A stretch of 64,000 nucleotides of DNA from Igneacidithiobacillus sp041146875 (GTDB lineage Bacteria > Pseudomonadota > Gammaproteobacteria > Acidithiobacillales > Acidithiobacillaceae), in NCBI RefSeq assembly GCF_041146875.1, contig NZ_JBFRXP010000008.1, positions 66,623-130,622 on the forward strand, read 5' to 3'. Made by a program: the position numbers and the translations under genes. Below the pieces are notes generated by a model, which was given only the letters and a program-made list of their open reading frames with translations, had not been told where the DNA came from and searched no databases. Shown here piece by piece: positions 35,465-44,927 of this stretch; the stretch's first letter is position 1; each line of letters opens with the position of its first letter.

Positions 35465-37733
35465 GGTCTTTTACCTGGACGGCGAGGCCATCCCTTTTAC
35501 GCCGGGGCAGAATGTGCTGGAGGCCGTTCTGGCACACCAGCAGGAAAGCAGCATCCCTTACTTCTGTTTTCATCCTGCCTTGGGAAGTCTCGGTGCCTGC
35601 CGCCAGTGTGGGGTGAAGGTCTATCCCCACGACGGCAAACACCCGCCGCGCCTGGTGATGGCCTGCCTGCTGCCCGCCAGCCGCGATCTGCAACTGGTGC
35701 GCGCCGAAGCCGATGTGCGCCACGAACATCAATTGATCAGCGAATTGCTGATGCGCAATCACCCCCACGATTGCCCCATTTGTGATGAAGGTGGCCAGTG
35801 CCATCTGCAAAACATGACCGTCGCCAGTGGCCATGCCTATCGCGAATATGAGCCATCCAAGCGTACCTACCAAAGTCAGCAACTTGGCCCACTGATTCGT
35901 CAGGAGATGAATCGCTGCATTACCTGTTACCGCTGCGTGCGCTTTTATCAGGACCTGGCAGGCGGCGAGGACTTCGGTGTCTTCGGCTCGCGCGACCGGG
36001 TCTTTTTTGGGCGCATGGAGGATGGGCCGCTGGAAAGTCCTCTGGCCGGCAACCTGGCCGAGGTCTGCCCCACCGGGGTCTTCACCGATAAGGTCTACCA
36101 TCAGGACTACCTGCGCCCCTGGGATCTGGAGGAAACTAAGGGCGTCTGCCCGCATTGTAGCCTCGGCTGCAATACCGAACCCGGTGCTGCCCGCGGACGC
36201 CTGCGGCGCATCCGCCAGCGCACACATCCCGAGATCAATCCGCACTTCCTTTGTGATCGCGGTCGCTATGGTTTTCGCTACGTCGCGGCGAGTAACCGAC
36301 CACGGCAGGCACATGCCGAGGGGCGGCCACAAGACATTGATGCTGTCCTCGACCGTCTGGCTGCACGCCTGGCCGAGGGGCGCACGGTCTTTCTCGGTTC
36401 GGCGCGCGAAGATCTCGATAGCAATCTCGCCCTCTTTGCCCTGGCGCGCGTTTGTGACGCGCCCTTCGCCGCCTTTTTCGAACCCTGGGAGGAGGCCAAG
36501 GCGCGCGAGATCCTTGCCCTGCCGCGCCCCCCAGCGCCCGCTCGGATTCCCGAATATGCGCAGATCCTCGTCATTGGCGCGGTGGAGCGGGTAGCGCCAA
36601 CCCTGCCTCTTTTCCTGCGCGAGGCGCAGCGTCGCGGGGCGGCCATCAGCCTTTTGCGGAGCCTGCCTAGCCCGCTTACCGAATTGGCCTGCGAGGACCA
36701 GCTCTTACCGCCAGCAGACCTGCTTGATGCCGCCTGGGACTGGCTCGGACGCCGCCATCACCGACCTTTTTTACTGCTTATCGATACCGAGTCTGTCGGC
36801 CCAGAGCTGTTACACCTGTTGCGCCGGGAAATCTCCTCGTGGCCCGACGGCAGCGGCATCCTCCCCGTCTACCGTCAGGCGAATCTGCCCGGTGCCTCCT
36901 TTTACGCGGTAGATGGCAATGCTACCCGTCTACGCGCCGCCCTCAACGACGGACATTATGACCATATCCTCGCCCTTGGTCAGGATCCCCAGGAAATGGA
37001 TGGGACGTGGTGGCGCAGCTGCGGCGACACCGATCTCAGCCTCATCGACCAACGCCAGAGTCTGTCCTGGGATGGGGCTTGGCTGGCACTGCCCTGCGCT
37101 GCCTTGAGCGAACGCGCGGGTCTCCTCTACAACGGTGAGGGCCGTTTGCAGGCGGTAGCGCAGGCCTACAGCCCGGCACGCGAAGAACGTCACTGGCGGC
37201 CAGAGCTCGGCCCATTTCCCTTGGCTGCCGGTGGTGCGCTGCAGCCAGATGCACTGCCTAGCCCGGTAGAGCTCTGCTCGGCCCTGGCGCAGCGCCTGGA
37301 GGTATCTGCGCGCTGGCAGGAGCGCATGGCCTTCTATCGCGATTTTCTGCTGCGCGCGGAACCCCAACCGGGGGATGACGGCGTATTTTTACCCGAGGAG
37401 CTGCGTGCGCGCTTCCGTTTGCACTCCGCCCCCCCGCCGCGCGCCACGGACCAGGGCTGGAGCATCGCCCGTTTTAGCCATTACAGCGAGGAAGAACTCG
37501 CCAACGGCGCCCGCGAACTGCACAGCCTGGCGCCCACCAGCGCCGCCTGGATTGCCCCTGGGCAACACACTGCACGACAGGTACGCCTGCGCGCCGCCGA
37601 TGGTGCCACCCGCACCCTGCCGCTTAAGGAACTGGCGGACATGACGCCGGAAGTCCTCGCCATTCCACGCGCGGAACTCGCCTACCTTGGCCTGCGCCCG
37701 GGCGATGGCATTCACCCGGAGTGGCTCGACTGA
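35457..37733 (+). CDS. nuoG: NADH:quinone oxidoreductase subunit G (iron-sulfur relay)
   Basis: NuoG carries most of the electron-relay clusters. From the ATG at 35457 it has 758 residues, shorter than the E. coli protein (about 908). The N-terminal [2Fe-2S] ligands lie in CFHPALGSLGACRQCG and MAC; the H-x3-C-x2-C-x5-C motif is HPHDCPICDEGGQC; RCITCYRC and VCPTGVF supply the next cluster. CPHCSLGC followed by LCDRGRYGF keeps the extra cluster N7. The C-terminal molybdopterin-oxidoreductase-like region is poorly conserved, as usual. Confidence 0.96.
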   Translation: MAEVFYLDGEAIPFTPGQNVLEAVLAHQQESSIPYFCFHPALGSLGACRQCGVKVYPHDGKHPPRLVMACLLPASRDLQLVRAEADVRHEHQLISELLMRNHPHDCPICDEGGQCHLQNMTVASGHAYREYEPSKRTYQSQQLGPLIRQEMNRCITCYRCVRFYQDLAGGEDFGVFGSRDRVFFGRMEDGPLESPLAGNLAEVCPTGVFTDKVYHQDYLRPWDLEETKGVCPHCSLGCNTEPGAARGRLRRIRQRTHPEINPHFLCDRGRYGFRYVAASNRPRQAHAEGRPQDIDAVLDRLAARLAEGRTVFLGSAREDLDSNLALFALARVCDAPFAAFFEPWEEAKAREILALPRPPAPARIPEYAQILVIGAVERVAPTLPLFLREAQRRGAAISLLRSLPSPLTELACEDQLLPPADLLDAAWDWLGRRHHRPFLLLIDTESVGPELLHLLRREISSWPDGSGILPVYRQANLPGASFYAVDGNATRLRAALNDGHYDHILALGQDPQEMDGTWWRSCGDTDLSLIDQRQSLSWDGAWLALPCAALSERAGLLYNGEGRLQAVAQAYSPAREERHWRPELGPFPLAAGGALQPDALPSPVELCSALAQRLEVSARWQERMAFYRDFLLRAEPQPGDDGVFLPEELRARFRLHSAPPPRATDQGWSIARFSHYSEEELANGARELHSLAPTSAAWIAPGQHTARQVRLRAADGATRTLPLKELADMTPEVLAIPRAELAYLGLRPGDGIHPEWLD

Positions 37734-38692
37734 TGCTGCTCATCGCGCAAATCGTCGCCATGCTCATCACCCTGTTGGTGTTGCTCGGCATTGCCGGTTT
37801 TCTGGTCTTTGCCGAACGCCGGGTGCTTGGGCTGTTCCAGAACCGTCTTGGCCCCAATCGCCTCGGGCCATTTGGCGTCGGACAGGCCCTGGCCGATGCC
37901 CTGAAGCTGCTGTGCAAGGAAGATTTTGTCCCGCCCTTTGCCAGCGCATTCCTCTATCGCGTTGCCCCCCTACTGGTCGCCTTCAGTGCCTTGGCGGGCT
38001 TTGCCGTGCTCCCTCTGGCACCCGGCATTTCCTGGGCGGGCGATTGGGAAATCGGCCTCCTGCTCATCCTCGCCCTGAGTTCGCTGCACGTCTACGGGGT
38101 CTTTCTCGGCGGCTGGTCGTCCAATAACAAATTCGCGCTCTATGGTGCCATCCGCGCCGTGGCACAACTGGTGAGCTACGAACTGCCCATGGGCCTCGCC
38201 CTGCTCGCTTTGGTGCTGCTCGCCGGTAGTCTCTCCCTTCAGGGCCTGGGCGCGGCGGGCGAGCCGGTACCGCTGATCGTCTATCAACCCCTGGGCTTTT
38301 TGATCTTTTTCATTGCCGGCATCGCCGAAACCCAGCGTCTGCCCTTTGACCTCGCCGAGGCCGAGAGTGAGCTAGTGGCGGGCTACCACACCGAATACGG
38401 TGGAATGCGCTTTGGCTATTTCTTCCTTGGCGAATATCTCGGCCTGGTCCTCATCGCCGCCCTCATCAGCCTGCTCTATCTGGGTGCCTGGAGCGGCCCC
38501 TGGCTGCCGGGCTGGTTATGGATGTTGCTCAAGACCGGTTTCGTCATCGGGCTCTTCTTCTGGCTGCGCGCCAGCCTGCCGCGTCCGCGCTATGACCAGC
38601 TCCTGCACTGGGGCTGGAATGCCCTGTTGCCGCTGTCTATCGTCAATTTGCTGCTAACGGCCATCGCCGCGGCACTGTGGGGGACGCCATGA
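37733..38692 (+). CDS. nuoH: NADH:quinone oxidoreductase subunit H
   Basis: NuoH is the membrane subunit that meets the peripheral arm and forms the quinone channel. With the ATG in TGATG after nuoG it has 319 residues and about eight helices; a GTG twelve bases upstream is an alternative. Conserved blocks: FAERRVLGLFQNRLGPNR near residue 25, the loop PFDLAEAESELVAGYHTEYGG near 205, and WFWLR-like FFWLRASLPRPRYDQL near the end. A clear orthologue, distinct from the HyfC-like protein later in the window. Confidence 0.97.
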   Translation: MLLIAQIVAMLITLLVLLGIAGFLVFAERRVLGLFQNRLGPNRLGPFGVGQALADALKLLCKEDFVPPFASAFLYRVAPLLVAFSALAGFAVLPLAPGISWAGDWEIGLLLILALSSLHVYGVFLGGWSSNNKFALYGAIRAVAQLVSYELPMGLALLALVLLAGSLSLQGLGAAGEPVPLIVYQPLGFLIFFIAGIAETQRLPFDLAEAESELVAGYHTEYGGMRFGYFFLGEYLGLVLIAALISLLYLGAWSGPWLPGWLWMLLKTGFVIGLFFWLRASLPRPRYDQLLHWGWNALLPLSIVNLLLTAIAAALWGTP

Positions 38693-39192
38693 AGCTCTGG
38701 CACACCCTCCTCGCAAGTTTCTGGACCACGCTGCGCCAACTGCGGCGGCGCGATACCCTCGAATATCCAGAGCAAGAGCCAACATTGGGCGAACGCTGGC
38801 GCGGACGTCCGGTGCTCACCCGCGATCCCGATGGCGAAGAACGCTGTGTTGCCTGTGAGCTCTGTTCGGCGGTCTGCCCCACCCAGTGCATTGCCCTGGA
38901 GGGCGCAGATCGCCCCGATGGCCGCCGCTTTGCGCAGAGCTTTCGCATCAACTTTGCCCGCTGCATTTACTGCGGGCTCTGTGAAGAGGCCTGCCCTACG
39001 GTGGCCATCCAGCTCTCGCCGGAATTTGCCTTCGCCAAGACCGAGCGCGGCGACTTCGTCTACCATAAAGAGGCCTTGCTCATTGATGGTACTGGCAAGC
39101 ACCCGGAATATCGCTACTACGATCATGCCGGGGTGCGCATCCAGGCCCTGCCAGCGCAGGCGCACTGCGATCCACGGAGCAATCTGCCATGA
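38689..39192 (+). CDS. nuoI: NADH:quinone oxidoreductase subunit I (2 x [4Fe-4S])
   Basis: NuoI is the ferredoxin-type subunit that passes electrons to NuoB. In 167 residues there are two C-x2-C-x2-C-x3-CP motifs, CVACELCSAVCPTQC near residue 57 and CIYCGLCEEACPT near 96. An amphipathic N-terminus (WHTLLASFWTTLRQL) lies on the membrane. It overlaps both nuoH and nuoJ by four bases. Confidence 0.97.
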   Translation: MKLWHTLLASFWTTLRQLRRRDTLEYPEQEPTLGERWRGRPVLTRDPDGEERCVACELCSAVCPTQCIALEGADRPDGRRFAQSFRINFARCIYCGLCEEACPTVAIQLSPEFAFAKTERGDFVYHKEALLIDGTGKHPEYRYYDHAGVRIQALPAQAHCDPRSNLP

Positions 39193-39683
39193 TCTTTCTC
39201 GGATTCTTGTTGCTCGCCGTGCTCGCCGTCTTGCTCCTGAGCGTGCTGTTAGTGCATGACGCCATGCATGGGGTGATTGCCGTCGCTGCCATCCTCGGCG
39301 TTCTCGCCATTGTTTTCTATCTCCTAGGCGCGCCCTTTTTGGCGGCCATGGAGATTCTGCTCTACCTGGGCGCCATTCTGGTGCTATTCCTCTTCACTCT
39401 TATGCTGCTTGGGCCGGAGGCGCGGGCAGCGGCGGCGCGGCAGAGCTGGCGCAGCGGCTGGCTGCTCGGCGCCCTGTTACTGCTCGTTTTTGCGCTGGTA
39501 TTGGCAGCTCTGGTCTGGCAACAGCAACCCATTACCGCCGTGGTGCATTCTCTCGGGCCGGTCCTGCTGGGACGTGCCCTTTTTGGCCCCAATCTCTGGT
39601 GGAGCGAGGCGGTGGCGGTGCTGCTCTTTGTCGTCATTGGCGCGGTACTGGTGCTCCATGCCGGGGAGAAAGACGATGATTGA
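39189..39683 (+). CDS. nuoJ: NADH:quinone oxidoreductase subunit J
   Basis: NuoJ is a five-helix membrane subunit whose third helix takes part in the conformational change of the pump. The 164-residue protein has the conserved AAMEILLYLGAILVLFLFTLML segment near residue 55. It overlaps nuoI and nuoK and fits the usual size. Confidence 0.95.
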   Translation: MIFLGFLLLAVLAVLLLSVLLVHDAMHGVIAVAAILGVLAIVFYLLGAPFLAAMEILLYLGAILVLFLFTLMLLGPEARAAAARQSWRSGWLLGALLLLVFALVLAALVWQQQPITAVVHSLGPVLLGRALFGPNLWWSEAVAVLLFVVIGAVLVLHAGEKDDD

Positions 39684-39990
39684 GATCGCCCTGGTGGCTT
39701 CGGCCCTGCTCTTCTTTGCCGGACTGGCGCTGATCCTGCTGCGCCGCAGCTTGGTCTTTTGGCTGCTGGGCGCGGAGTTACTCTTCAACTCCGCGCTGCT
39801 GGTAGCACTGGCGGGTGGCGCGCGCTGGCATGCCATCAGCGGTCAGGTACTGGCACTATTTATCATGGCCCTGAGTGGTGCAGCGCTTGCACCCAGCCTC
39901 GCCCTGCTGCTGCGGGTGCGGCGAGAACTCGGCACCCTCAATGTCGATGGCCTGCGTCTGCTGCGCGAACGGGAGGAGAACGATGGCTGA
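39676..39990 (+). CDS. nuoK: NADH:quinone oxidoreductase subunit K
   Basis: NuoK is a three-helix subunit with membrane-buried glutamates of the proton path. From the ATG at 39676 the protein has 104 residues; the conserved GAELLFNSALL carries one essential Glu near residue 34, and the second helix-3 region reads LFIMALSGAALAPSLALLL. The second conserved acidic residue, normally Glu in the V-A-A-x-E-A-A-x-G-L block, is not obvious here because that block is changed to SGAALAPSL. Longer frames upstream are out of register with nuoJ and not real. Confidence 0.93.
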   Translation: MIEIALVASALLFFAGLALILLRRSLVFWLLGAELLFNSALLVALAGGARWHAISGQVLALFIMALSGAALAPSLALLLRVRRELGTLNVDGLRLLREREENDG

Positions 39991-41848
39991 CTGGCTCTTT
40001 CTCATCCCCGGCTTTCCGCTGCTCGGCGCCCTCATCAATGCGCTGTTTGGGGAACAGCTCGGACCCCGTTGGTGCGGGCGTCTGGCAGCCAGTATGCCCT
40101 TCCTCTCCTCTCTGGTCGTACTCGCCATCTGGCTTGGCCCCGGCACCCAGCCGGCCCTGCTCGACCGGCTCTGGACCTGGATGACGGTGGGGAATTTGCA
40201 CGTCGATATTACCTTACGTCTGGATGACGTGAGCCTGGTCATGGTTTCCATCGCCAGCTTCGTCGGCTTTCTCATCCATCTGTTTTCCCAACAATATCTG
40301 CACGGCGACTACGGCGAGCGGCGCTATTATTTTTATCTCAACCTCTTTGTTTCCGGCATGCTCGTCCTCACCATGGCGAACAATCTGCTCTTGCTGTATC
40401 TGGGTTGGGAGACTGTGGGCCTCTGCTCCTATGCCCTGATCTCGCATTGGTACCGGGAGTCGGAAAATGCCTGGGCGGGGCGCAAGGCCTTCGTCGTTAC
40501 CCGCATTGGCGATACCACCCTGCTACTGGGCATCTTCCTGCTCTTTGCCCAATACCACACCCTCACCATCAGCAAGTTGCTGCCTCTGGTACAGGCGCAC
40601 CCGGCGCCGGCCTTGCTGCTGGCGGCGAGCATTCTGATTCTGATTGGTGCCTATGCGAAGTCGGCGCAGTTCCCCTTCCATATCTGGCTACCGGATTCCA
40701 TGGCCGGGCCGAGTACCGTCTCTGCCCTGATCCACGCGGCTACCATGGTAACGGCGGGGGTCTACCTCTGTATCCGCTTGCTGGGACTATTTGCCGTCGT
40801 CCCCGGCATGCTCGAGGCCATCGCCGTACTCGGTGCCTTTACTGCCTTCTTTGCCGCCTCCTGTGGCCTGGCGCAAGTCGATGTGAAACGCGTCCTCGCC
40901 TACTCCACCATCAGCCAACTGGGTTATATGTTCATGGGCGTGGGCATCGGCGCGCCCAGCCTTGGGCTATTTCACCTGCTCGTGCATGCCTGCTTCAAGG
41001 CCCTGCTCTTCATGGCCTCCGGTGCCATCATCTTGATCTACGCCGAAGATCACGATATCCGCCACATGGGCGGGCTCAAATACCGCCAGCCCTTTCTGCG
41101 CTGGACTTTTCTGGCGGGCATCTTTGCCCTCGCTGCCGTGCCCCTGATTTCCGCTGCGTTTTACAGCAAAGATGCAATCATCAACGCCAGCTACCTGGTG
41201 GCGGGCGGCGGGGTGCCTTACGCCTTGGGCCTAAGCGGTGCGGTATTGACGGCGGGCTACGCCTTTCGCCTGTATTTTCTGGTCTTTGAGGGCAAACCCT
41301 CGGAGCTGGAAGAGCCCTATCAGATGGGTTGGGGGATGAAGATCCCGCTGGCGATCCTGGCGGCAGGGAGTATCGGAATCGGCTGGTTGCAGTTTCCGCC
41401 GGGCTGGCCGGGACCGCATCTTTGGGTGCACTGGCTGGCACCCGAGCTGGGACTACCACCGCGGCCCTTGGGTCTGGAGGGCATGCTGCTGACCATCATT
41501 GGCGCTTTGGCTACCTTCCTCGGCATTGGTCTGGGCTACTGGGCGGCGCGGCGCGAACGTGCCGGACGCGGCTTGAGCCGCTGGCGCTTCTTAGCCAGCG
41601 GCTGGTGGATCGATGGCGCCATCCTGCGCCTTGTCCCCGCGCCCTTTTATGCCTTTGGCCGACTGTTGCGCGGCGGCGTCGAAAATCTTGGCGTGCAAGG
41701 GCTGGCCCAGGGCGGCATGCGCGATGGCCTGCGCCTCTCGGCCTATGCCCTGGCACGCGGGGAAAATGGCCTGGCGAGTCGCTACGCGGTGAGCATGATT
41801 GCCGGACTGCTTCTCCTCCTGTTGCTGATCTGGACCTGGCCGTTATGA
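39983..41848 (+). CDS. nuoL: NADH:quinone oxidoreductase subunit L
   Basis: NuoL is the distal antiporter-like proton-pumping subunit. The 621-residue protein starts after GGGAGGAG and has the expected 15-16 helices. Key blocks are LLYLGWETVGLCSYALI (buried Glu near residue 144), GAYAKSAQFPFHIWLPDSMAGPSTVSALIHAATMV in which the Lys and His are conserved (given here as position only, about residues 223-258), and a long lateral helix region near the C-terminus. Overlaps nuoK and nuoM. Confidence 0.96.
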   Translation: MADWLFLIPGFPLLGALINALFGEQLGPRWCGRLAASMPFLSSLVVLAIWLGPGTQPALLDRLWTWMTVGNLHVDITLRLDDVSLVMVSIASFVGFLIHLFSQQYLHGDYGERRYYFYLNLFVSGMLVLTMANNLLLLYLGWETVGLCSYALISHWYRESENAWAGRKAFVVTRIGDTTLLLGIFLLFAQYHTLTISKLLPLVQAHPAPALLLAASILILIGAYAKSAQFPFHIWLPDSMAGPSTVSALIHAATMVTAGVYLCIRLLGLFAVVPGMLEAIAVLGAFTAFFAASCGLAQVDVKRVLAYSTISQLGYMFMGVGIGAPSLGLFHLLVHACFKALLFMASGAIILIYAEDHDIRHMGGLKYRQPFLRWTFLAGIFALAAVPLISAAFYSKDAIINASYLVAGGGVPYALGLSGAVLTAGYAFRLYFLVFEGKPSELEEPYQMGWGMKIPLAILAAGSIGIGWLQFPPGWPGPHLWVHWLAPELGLPPRPLGLEGMLLTIIGALATFLGIGLGYWAARRERAGRGLSRWRFLASGWWIDGAILRLVPAPFYAFGRLLRGGVENLGVQGLAQGGMRDGLRLSAYALARGENGLASRYAVSMIAGLLLLLLLIWTWPL

Positions 41849-43293
41849 TCGTCTCGCTGCTGGTCTTGCTACCCTGGGGCATCGCCCTCTGGCTCAGCTT
41901 GGCGCAACGCTCGGCAGCCGCCTTGAGCGTTGCCGGGGCGCTAGCGGAGGTTCTGCTCTGCATTCCGCTGCTGGCCGGCGACCCTTCCGGGCTGGCAGCG
42001 GTGCACATCCCGCTCCTGGGTGCCTTGTGGCAGTTACAATCCAGCCCCCTCGCCGATCTTTTTGCCCTGACCGTCGCCCTGCTCCTGCCCGTCGCCCTGG
42101 CGGTGCAATGGCATCATGGGGAATACCTGCATCAGGCGCGGATTCTGGCGGTGCTGCAAGGGGCCTTGATGGGTACCTTCTTTGCCAACAACTTTCTCGG
42201 CTTCTACATCTTTTACGAGATCGTCGCGCTGGCAGCTGCCTGGTTGATCCTGCGTAGCGGCCAGAAAGACCGGCGCGCCGCCCTGACCTTTTTGTTGTAC
42301 ACCATTACCGCCTCGCTGTTTTTGCTTCTGGCGGTCTTGCCCATCTATCTCGCGCGCGGCAACAGCACGGGCATTTATGATTTCTCCTGGATGCGGTTGA
42401 GTGGCAGCGGTCTCTCCGGGCAAATCCAGCTACTGCTCTTCTTGGGGATGCTGGCTGGACTCGGGGTAAAACTTCCCCTCTTTCCGTTGCATGGCTGGGC
42501 ACGCGGGGCATACGTACAGAGCGCGCCCGCTGCTGCCCTCCTTCTCTCGGGGGCGACGGTATTGGCTGGCGTCTACGGCCTAGTGCACTGGGCAGTGCCG
42601 TTGTTGCCCCAGGGCGCATTGCTCTTCAGCCCGGCCGGAATCATCCTCGCCAGCATTGGCACCCTCTACGGCGCCTTCCTCGCCCTCAGTACCAGCGAAC
42701 TGCGCGAAACCGTCGCCTACAGCAGTGTCAGCCACATGAACCTCGTTGCGCTGGGGATCTTTGCCCTGCAAGAACAGGCCTGGAGCGGGGCGCTGATCCT
42801 GAGCATCGCGCATGCGGTTCTGGCCGGCGGGCTCTTTACCGTAATTGCGATTCTCGAAGCCCGGGGGCTGAGCAGCAACTGGGACGCCCTCGGCGGACTC
42901 TTTCGCCGCATGCCGCGTTTTGGTGCCTGGACCCTGTTGTTTTTCCTGATGGCGCTGGGGCTTCCAGGGCTGGGCAACTTCCCTGGGGAATTTCTGACCC
43001 TGCTCGGCAGTTTTCAGGTCTTGCCCGTCTGGGCCGGCATCGCCACCCTGGGCATGATCGTCAATTTGGTAGTCTTTCTGCGCGCCTATGAGCGCAGCAT
43101 GCTCGGGCAGCTCAACCCGCGCCTGCCGGGGCACATCGCTGATCTCAGTCAGCGCGAACTGTGGATTTTCCTGCTTCTGGGGGCGGCCAGTCTCTATGTG
43201 GGCTTAGGGAGCCAGACGCTATTGGCGGATTTCCAGCAACTCCTGCCGGTGCATAGCCATTTGCTTTTAGGAGGGATGCATGGTGGTCATTAG
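41845..43293 (+). CDS. nuoM: NADH:quinone oxidoreductase subunit M
   Basis: NuoM is the second antiporter-like pump subunit. The start is the ATG overlapping the nuoL stop, giving 482 residues; a much longer frame that runs back through nuoL is spurious. Conserved features: FYIFYEIVALAAAWLI with the buried Glu, LGVKLPLFPLHGWARGAY (Lys and the HxW loop) and SSVSHMNLVALGIF. It overlaps nuoN by 14 bases. Confidence 0.95.
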   Translation: MIVSLLVLLPWGIALWLSLAQRSAAALSVAGALAEVLLCIPLLAGDPSGLAAVHIPLLGALWQLQSSPLADLFALTVALLLPVALAVQWHHGEYLHQARILAVLQGALMGTFFANNFLGFYIFYEIVALAAAWLILRSGQKDRRAALTFLLYTITASLFLLLAVLPIYLARGNSTGIYDFSWMRLSGSGLSGQIQLLLFLGMLAGLGVKLPLFPLHGWARGAYVQSAPAAALLLSGATVLAGVYGLVHWAVPLLPQGALLFSPAGIILASIGTLYGAFLALSTSELRETVAYSSVSHMNLVALGIFALQEQAWSGALILSIAHAVLAGGLFTVIAILEARGLSSNWDALGGLFRRMPRFGAWTLLFFLMALGLPGLGNFPGEFLTLLGSFQVLPVWAGIATLGMIVNLVVFLRAYERSMLGQLNPRLPGHIADLSQRELWIFLLLGAASLYVGLGSQTLLADFQQLLPVHSHLLLGGMHGGH

Positions 43294-44617
43294 TGCTACC
43301 CTCTGGGCGCCCATCGCCGTTGCTGTCGCGGCACTCGTGGCCTTTTTCTTCGATGTATCCCCACGCCTGGGCCGCTTTGCTCCCTACTGGGGGGTGCTCG
43401 GCAGCCTCAGCGCTACCGCCCTGGTGTTACATAGTCGCCTGGATTTGGGCGAGGGCTTTTATTGGGACAGCAGCGCCAGCATCCTCGGCGCCTACCTGGG
43501 CCTTGCCAGTGCCGCCGTGCTTCTGCTGCTTGCCCGCCATCCCCTGTTGCGGCGCATGCCGGGGGCCTTTACCGGGCTCTGCCTAAGCGTGCTGCTGGGT
43601 TCCCTGTTGTTAGTGGGCAGCGATGAACTCATTGGTATTTTCATTGGCCTGGAATTGCAGGTCCTGCCCTTCTTTGCCCTCTTTGCCTGGCCCGGCTCCG
43701 CGCGCAGGTCTTTAGAAGCAGCGATGAAGTATGCTTTGCTGGCGGCGCTGGCATCGGCCCTTTTCGCCCTGGGCATTGCTTTGATCTATCTGGGCAATGG
43801 CGACCTCGCCCTGAATCCGCCGCTGGGGCCAATCGATGGCACCTTTGCCGCGCGCCTAGGCTTCATCCTGCTTCTTGCAGCGCTGGGCTTTGAACTGGCC
43901 GTTGCGCCCTTTCATGCCTGGGTGGCAGACATCTATGCCGGGGCACCAACGCCAGCCCTGTTGTATCTGGGGGCGGTGGGCAAGGTGGCGATCATGGGGG
44001 TGCTGATCAATCTGGCCGGAGTCTCTGGCACCTGGTTACTGCCCTATCTGGCGCTGGCGGTGCTCAGTATCGTTATCGGTAACGTGCTTGCCTGGCGTAC
44101 CCGCTCCTTCCGCCGCATGCTGGGCTACTCGGCGGTCTCCCACGCCGGGTATTTCTTCGCCGCCCTTGCCGCCGGCCCTCTGGGTCTGATCATTGCCACC
44201 TTCTATGCCGTGGTCTACGGCCTGATGCATCTGGGGGTGTTCGGCCCCTTGCTCAGCCTGCCCGAGGGCATGGACGAGATCCCCTGGCGGCACCTGCGCC
44301 AGCAGGCCCCCCTGGCAGCGGGGCTGTTGGCCGTAAGTCTCCTATCACTTGCCGGTATGCCCCCCACCCTGGGTTTCTTTGTCAAGCTCGGGGTATTGGT
44401 GGCCGACATCCACGCCCAGGTCTGGGGCCTGGCCGTTGTGCTCATCCTTGGCAGCGCCCTGTCCTTTGCCTATTACCTGCCCAGCCTGTGGCGTACCCCG
44501 CACGAGCAGCGCAGCCTCGCCCTCTGGCACAGCCCGGTACTGCGCCTTTACGCTGCAGCGGGGATGCTCTTGTTGGGTTTTGGCTGGCTGCTGTTTCCGT
44601 TCTTTTTCGGGGGATGA
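43280..44617 (+). CDS. nuoN: NADH:quinone oxidoreductase subunit N
   Basis: NuoN is the proximal antiporter-like subunit and the last gene of the nuo operon. The 445-residue protein has about 14 helices; IGLELQVLPFFALFA carries the buried Glu, FELAVAPFHAWVADIYAGAP the Lys-equivalent region, where an alanine/valine stretch stands in place of the usual Lys (FKLA to FELA), and YSAVSHAGYFFAAL the later helix. No terminator is obvious after it; the integron follows within 300 bases. Confidence 0.95.
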   Translation: MVVISATLWAPIAVAVAALVAFFFDVSPRLGRFAPYWGVLGSLSATALVLHSRLDLGEGFYWDSSASILGAYLGLASAAVLLLLARHPLLRRMPGAFTGLCLSVLLGSLLLVGSDELIGIFIGLELQVLPFFALFAWPGSARRSLEAAMKYALLAALASALFALGIALIYLGNGDLALNPPLGPIDGTFAARLGFILLLAALGFELAVAPFHAWVADIYAGAPTPALLYLGAVGKVAIMGVLINLAGVSGTWLLPYLALAVLSIVIGNVLAWRTRSFRRMLGYSAVSHAGYFFAALAAGPLGLIIATFYAVVYGLMHLGVFGPLLSLPEGMDEIPWRHLRQQAPLAAGLLAVSLLSLAGMPPTLGFFVKLGVLVADIHAQVWGLAVVLILGSALSFAYYLPSLWRTPHEQRSLALWHSPVLRLYAAAGMLLLGFGWLLFPFFFGG

Positions 44618-44700
44618 GGCGGAGGTACCCGCGCCGCAGATCCCCTTCGTGGGTCGCAACTGACTGAGCGGTTCGATGAATTGAGTTTCTATGGAGCAAT

Positions 44701-44892
44701 TCAAACGGTCTGCACGTCAGTCTTGCAGCAGATTGCTGTGCCGAAATTGCTGTTCACTGCGCATGATGTGCAAGACGAATACGCCTCCCTAGCACGCTCT
44801 CGCCGCGCTATTCCTTCCAGCAGCTTCTCGAACAAGCTCTGATCGGGACAGGCCATATGCGCCGTTGCCGCATAGATCTGCACTCTAGGCAT
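44701..44892 (-). CDS. Small ORF behind intI, possibly frameshifted
   Basis: The frame (63 residues, MPRVQIYAATAHMACPDQS at its start) runs in the intI direction 35 bases after the intI stop. Its first 38 residues look like a folded protein, but the second half becomes Cys- and Ser-rich. In another frame the same DNA reads GVFVLHIMRSEQQFRHSNLL and stops, which looks more natural. I suspect a one-base indel near 44780. No family recognised. The rest of the 310-base gap between nuoN and intI (44618-44700 and 44893-44927) shows nothing else. Confidence 0.35.
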   Translation of the reverse strand: MPRVQIYAATAHMACPDQSLFEKLLEGIARRERAREAYSSCTSCAVNSNFGTAICCKTDVQTV

Positions 44893-44927
44893 GGCGTAGG
44901 GGCCTCCGGCGGCTGCTGCGGAGCGGT

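Noticed and set aside
41329..41844. Long N-terminal extension of nuoM
   Set aside because: It is a shadow of nuoL; normal NuoM size and the overlap with the nuoL stop support the start at 41845.
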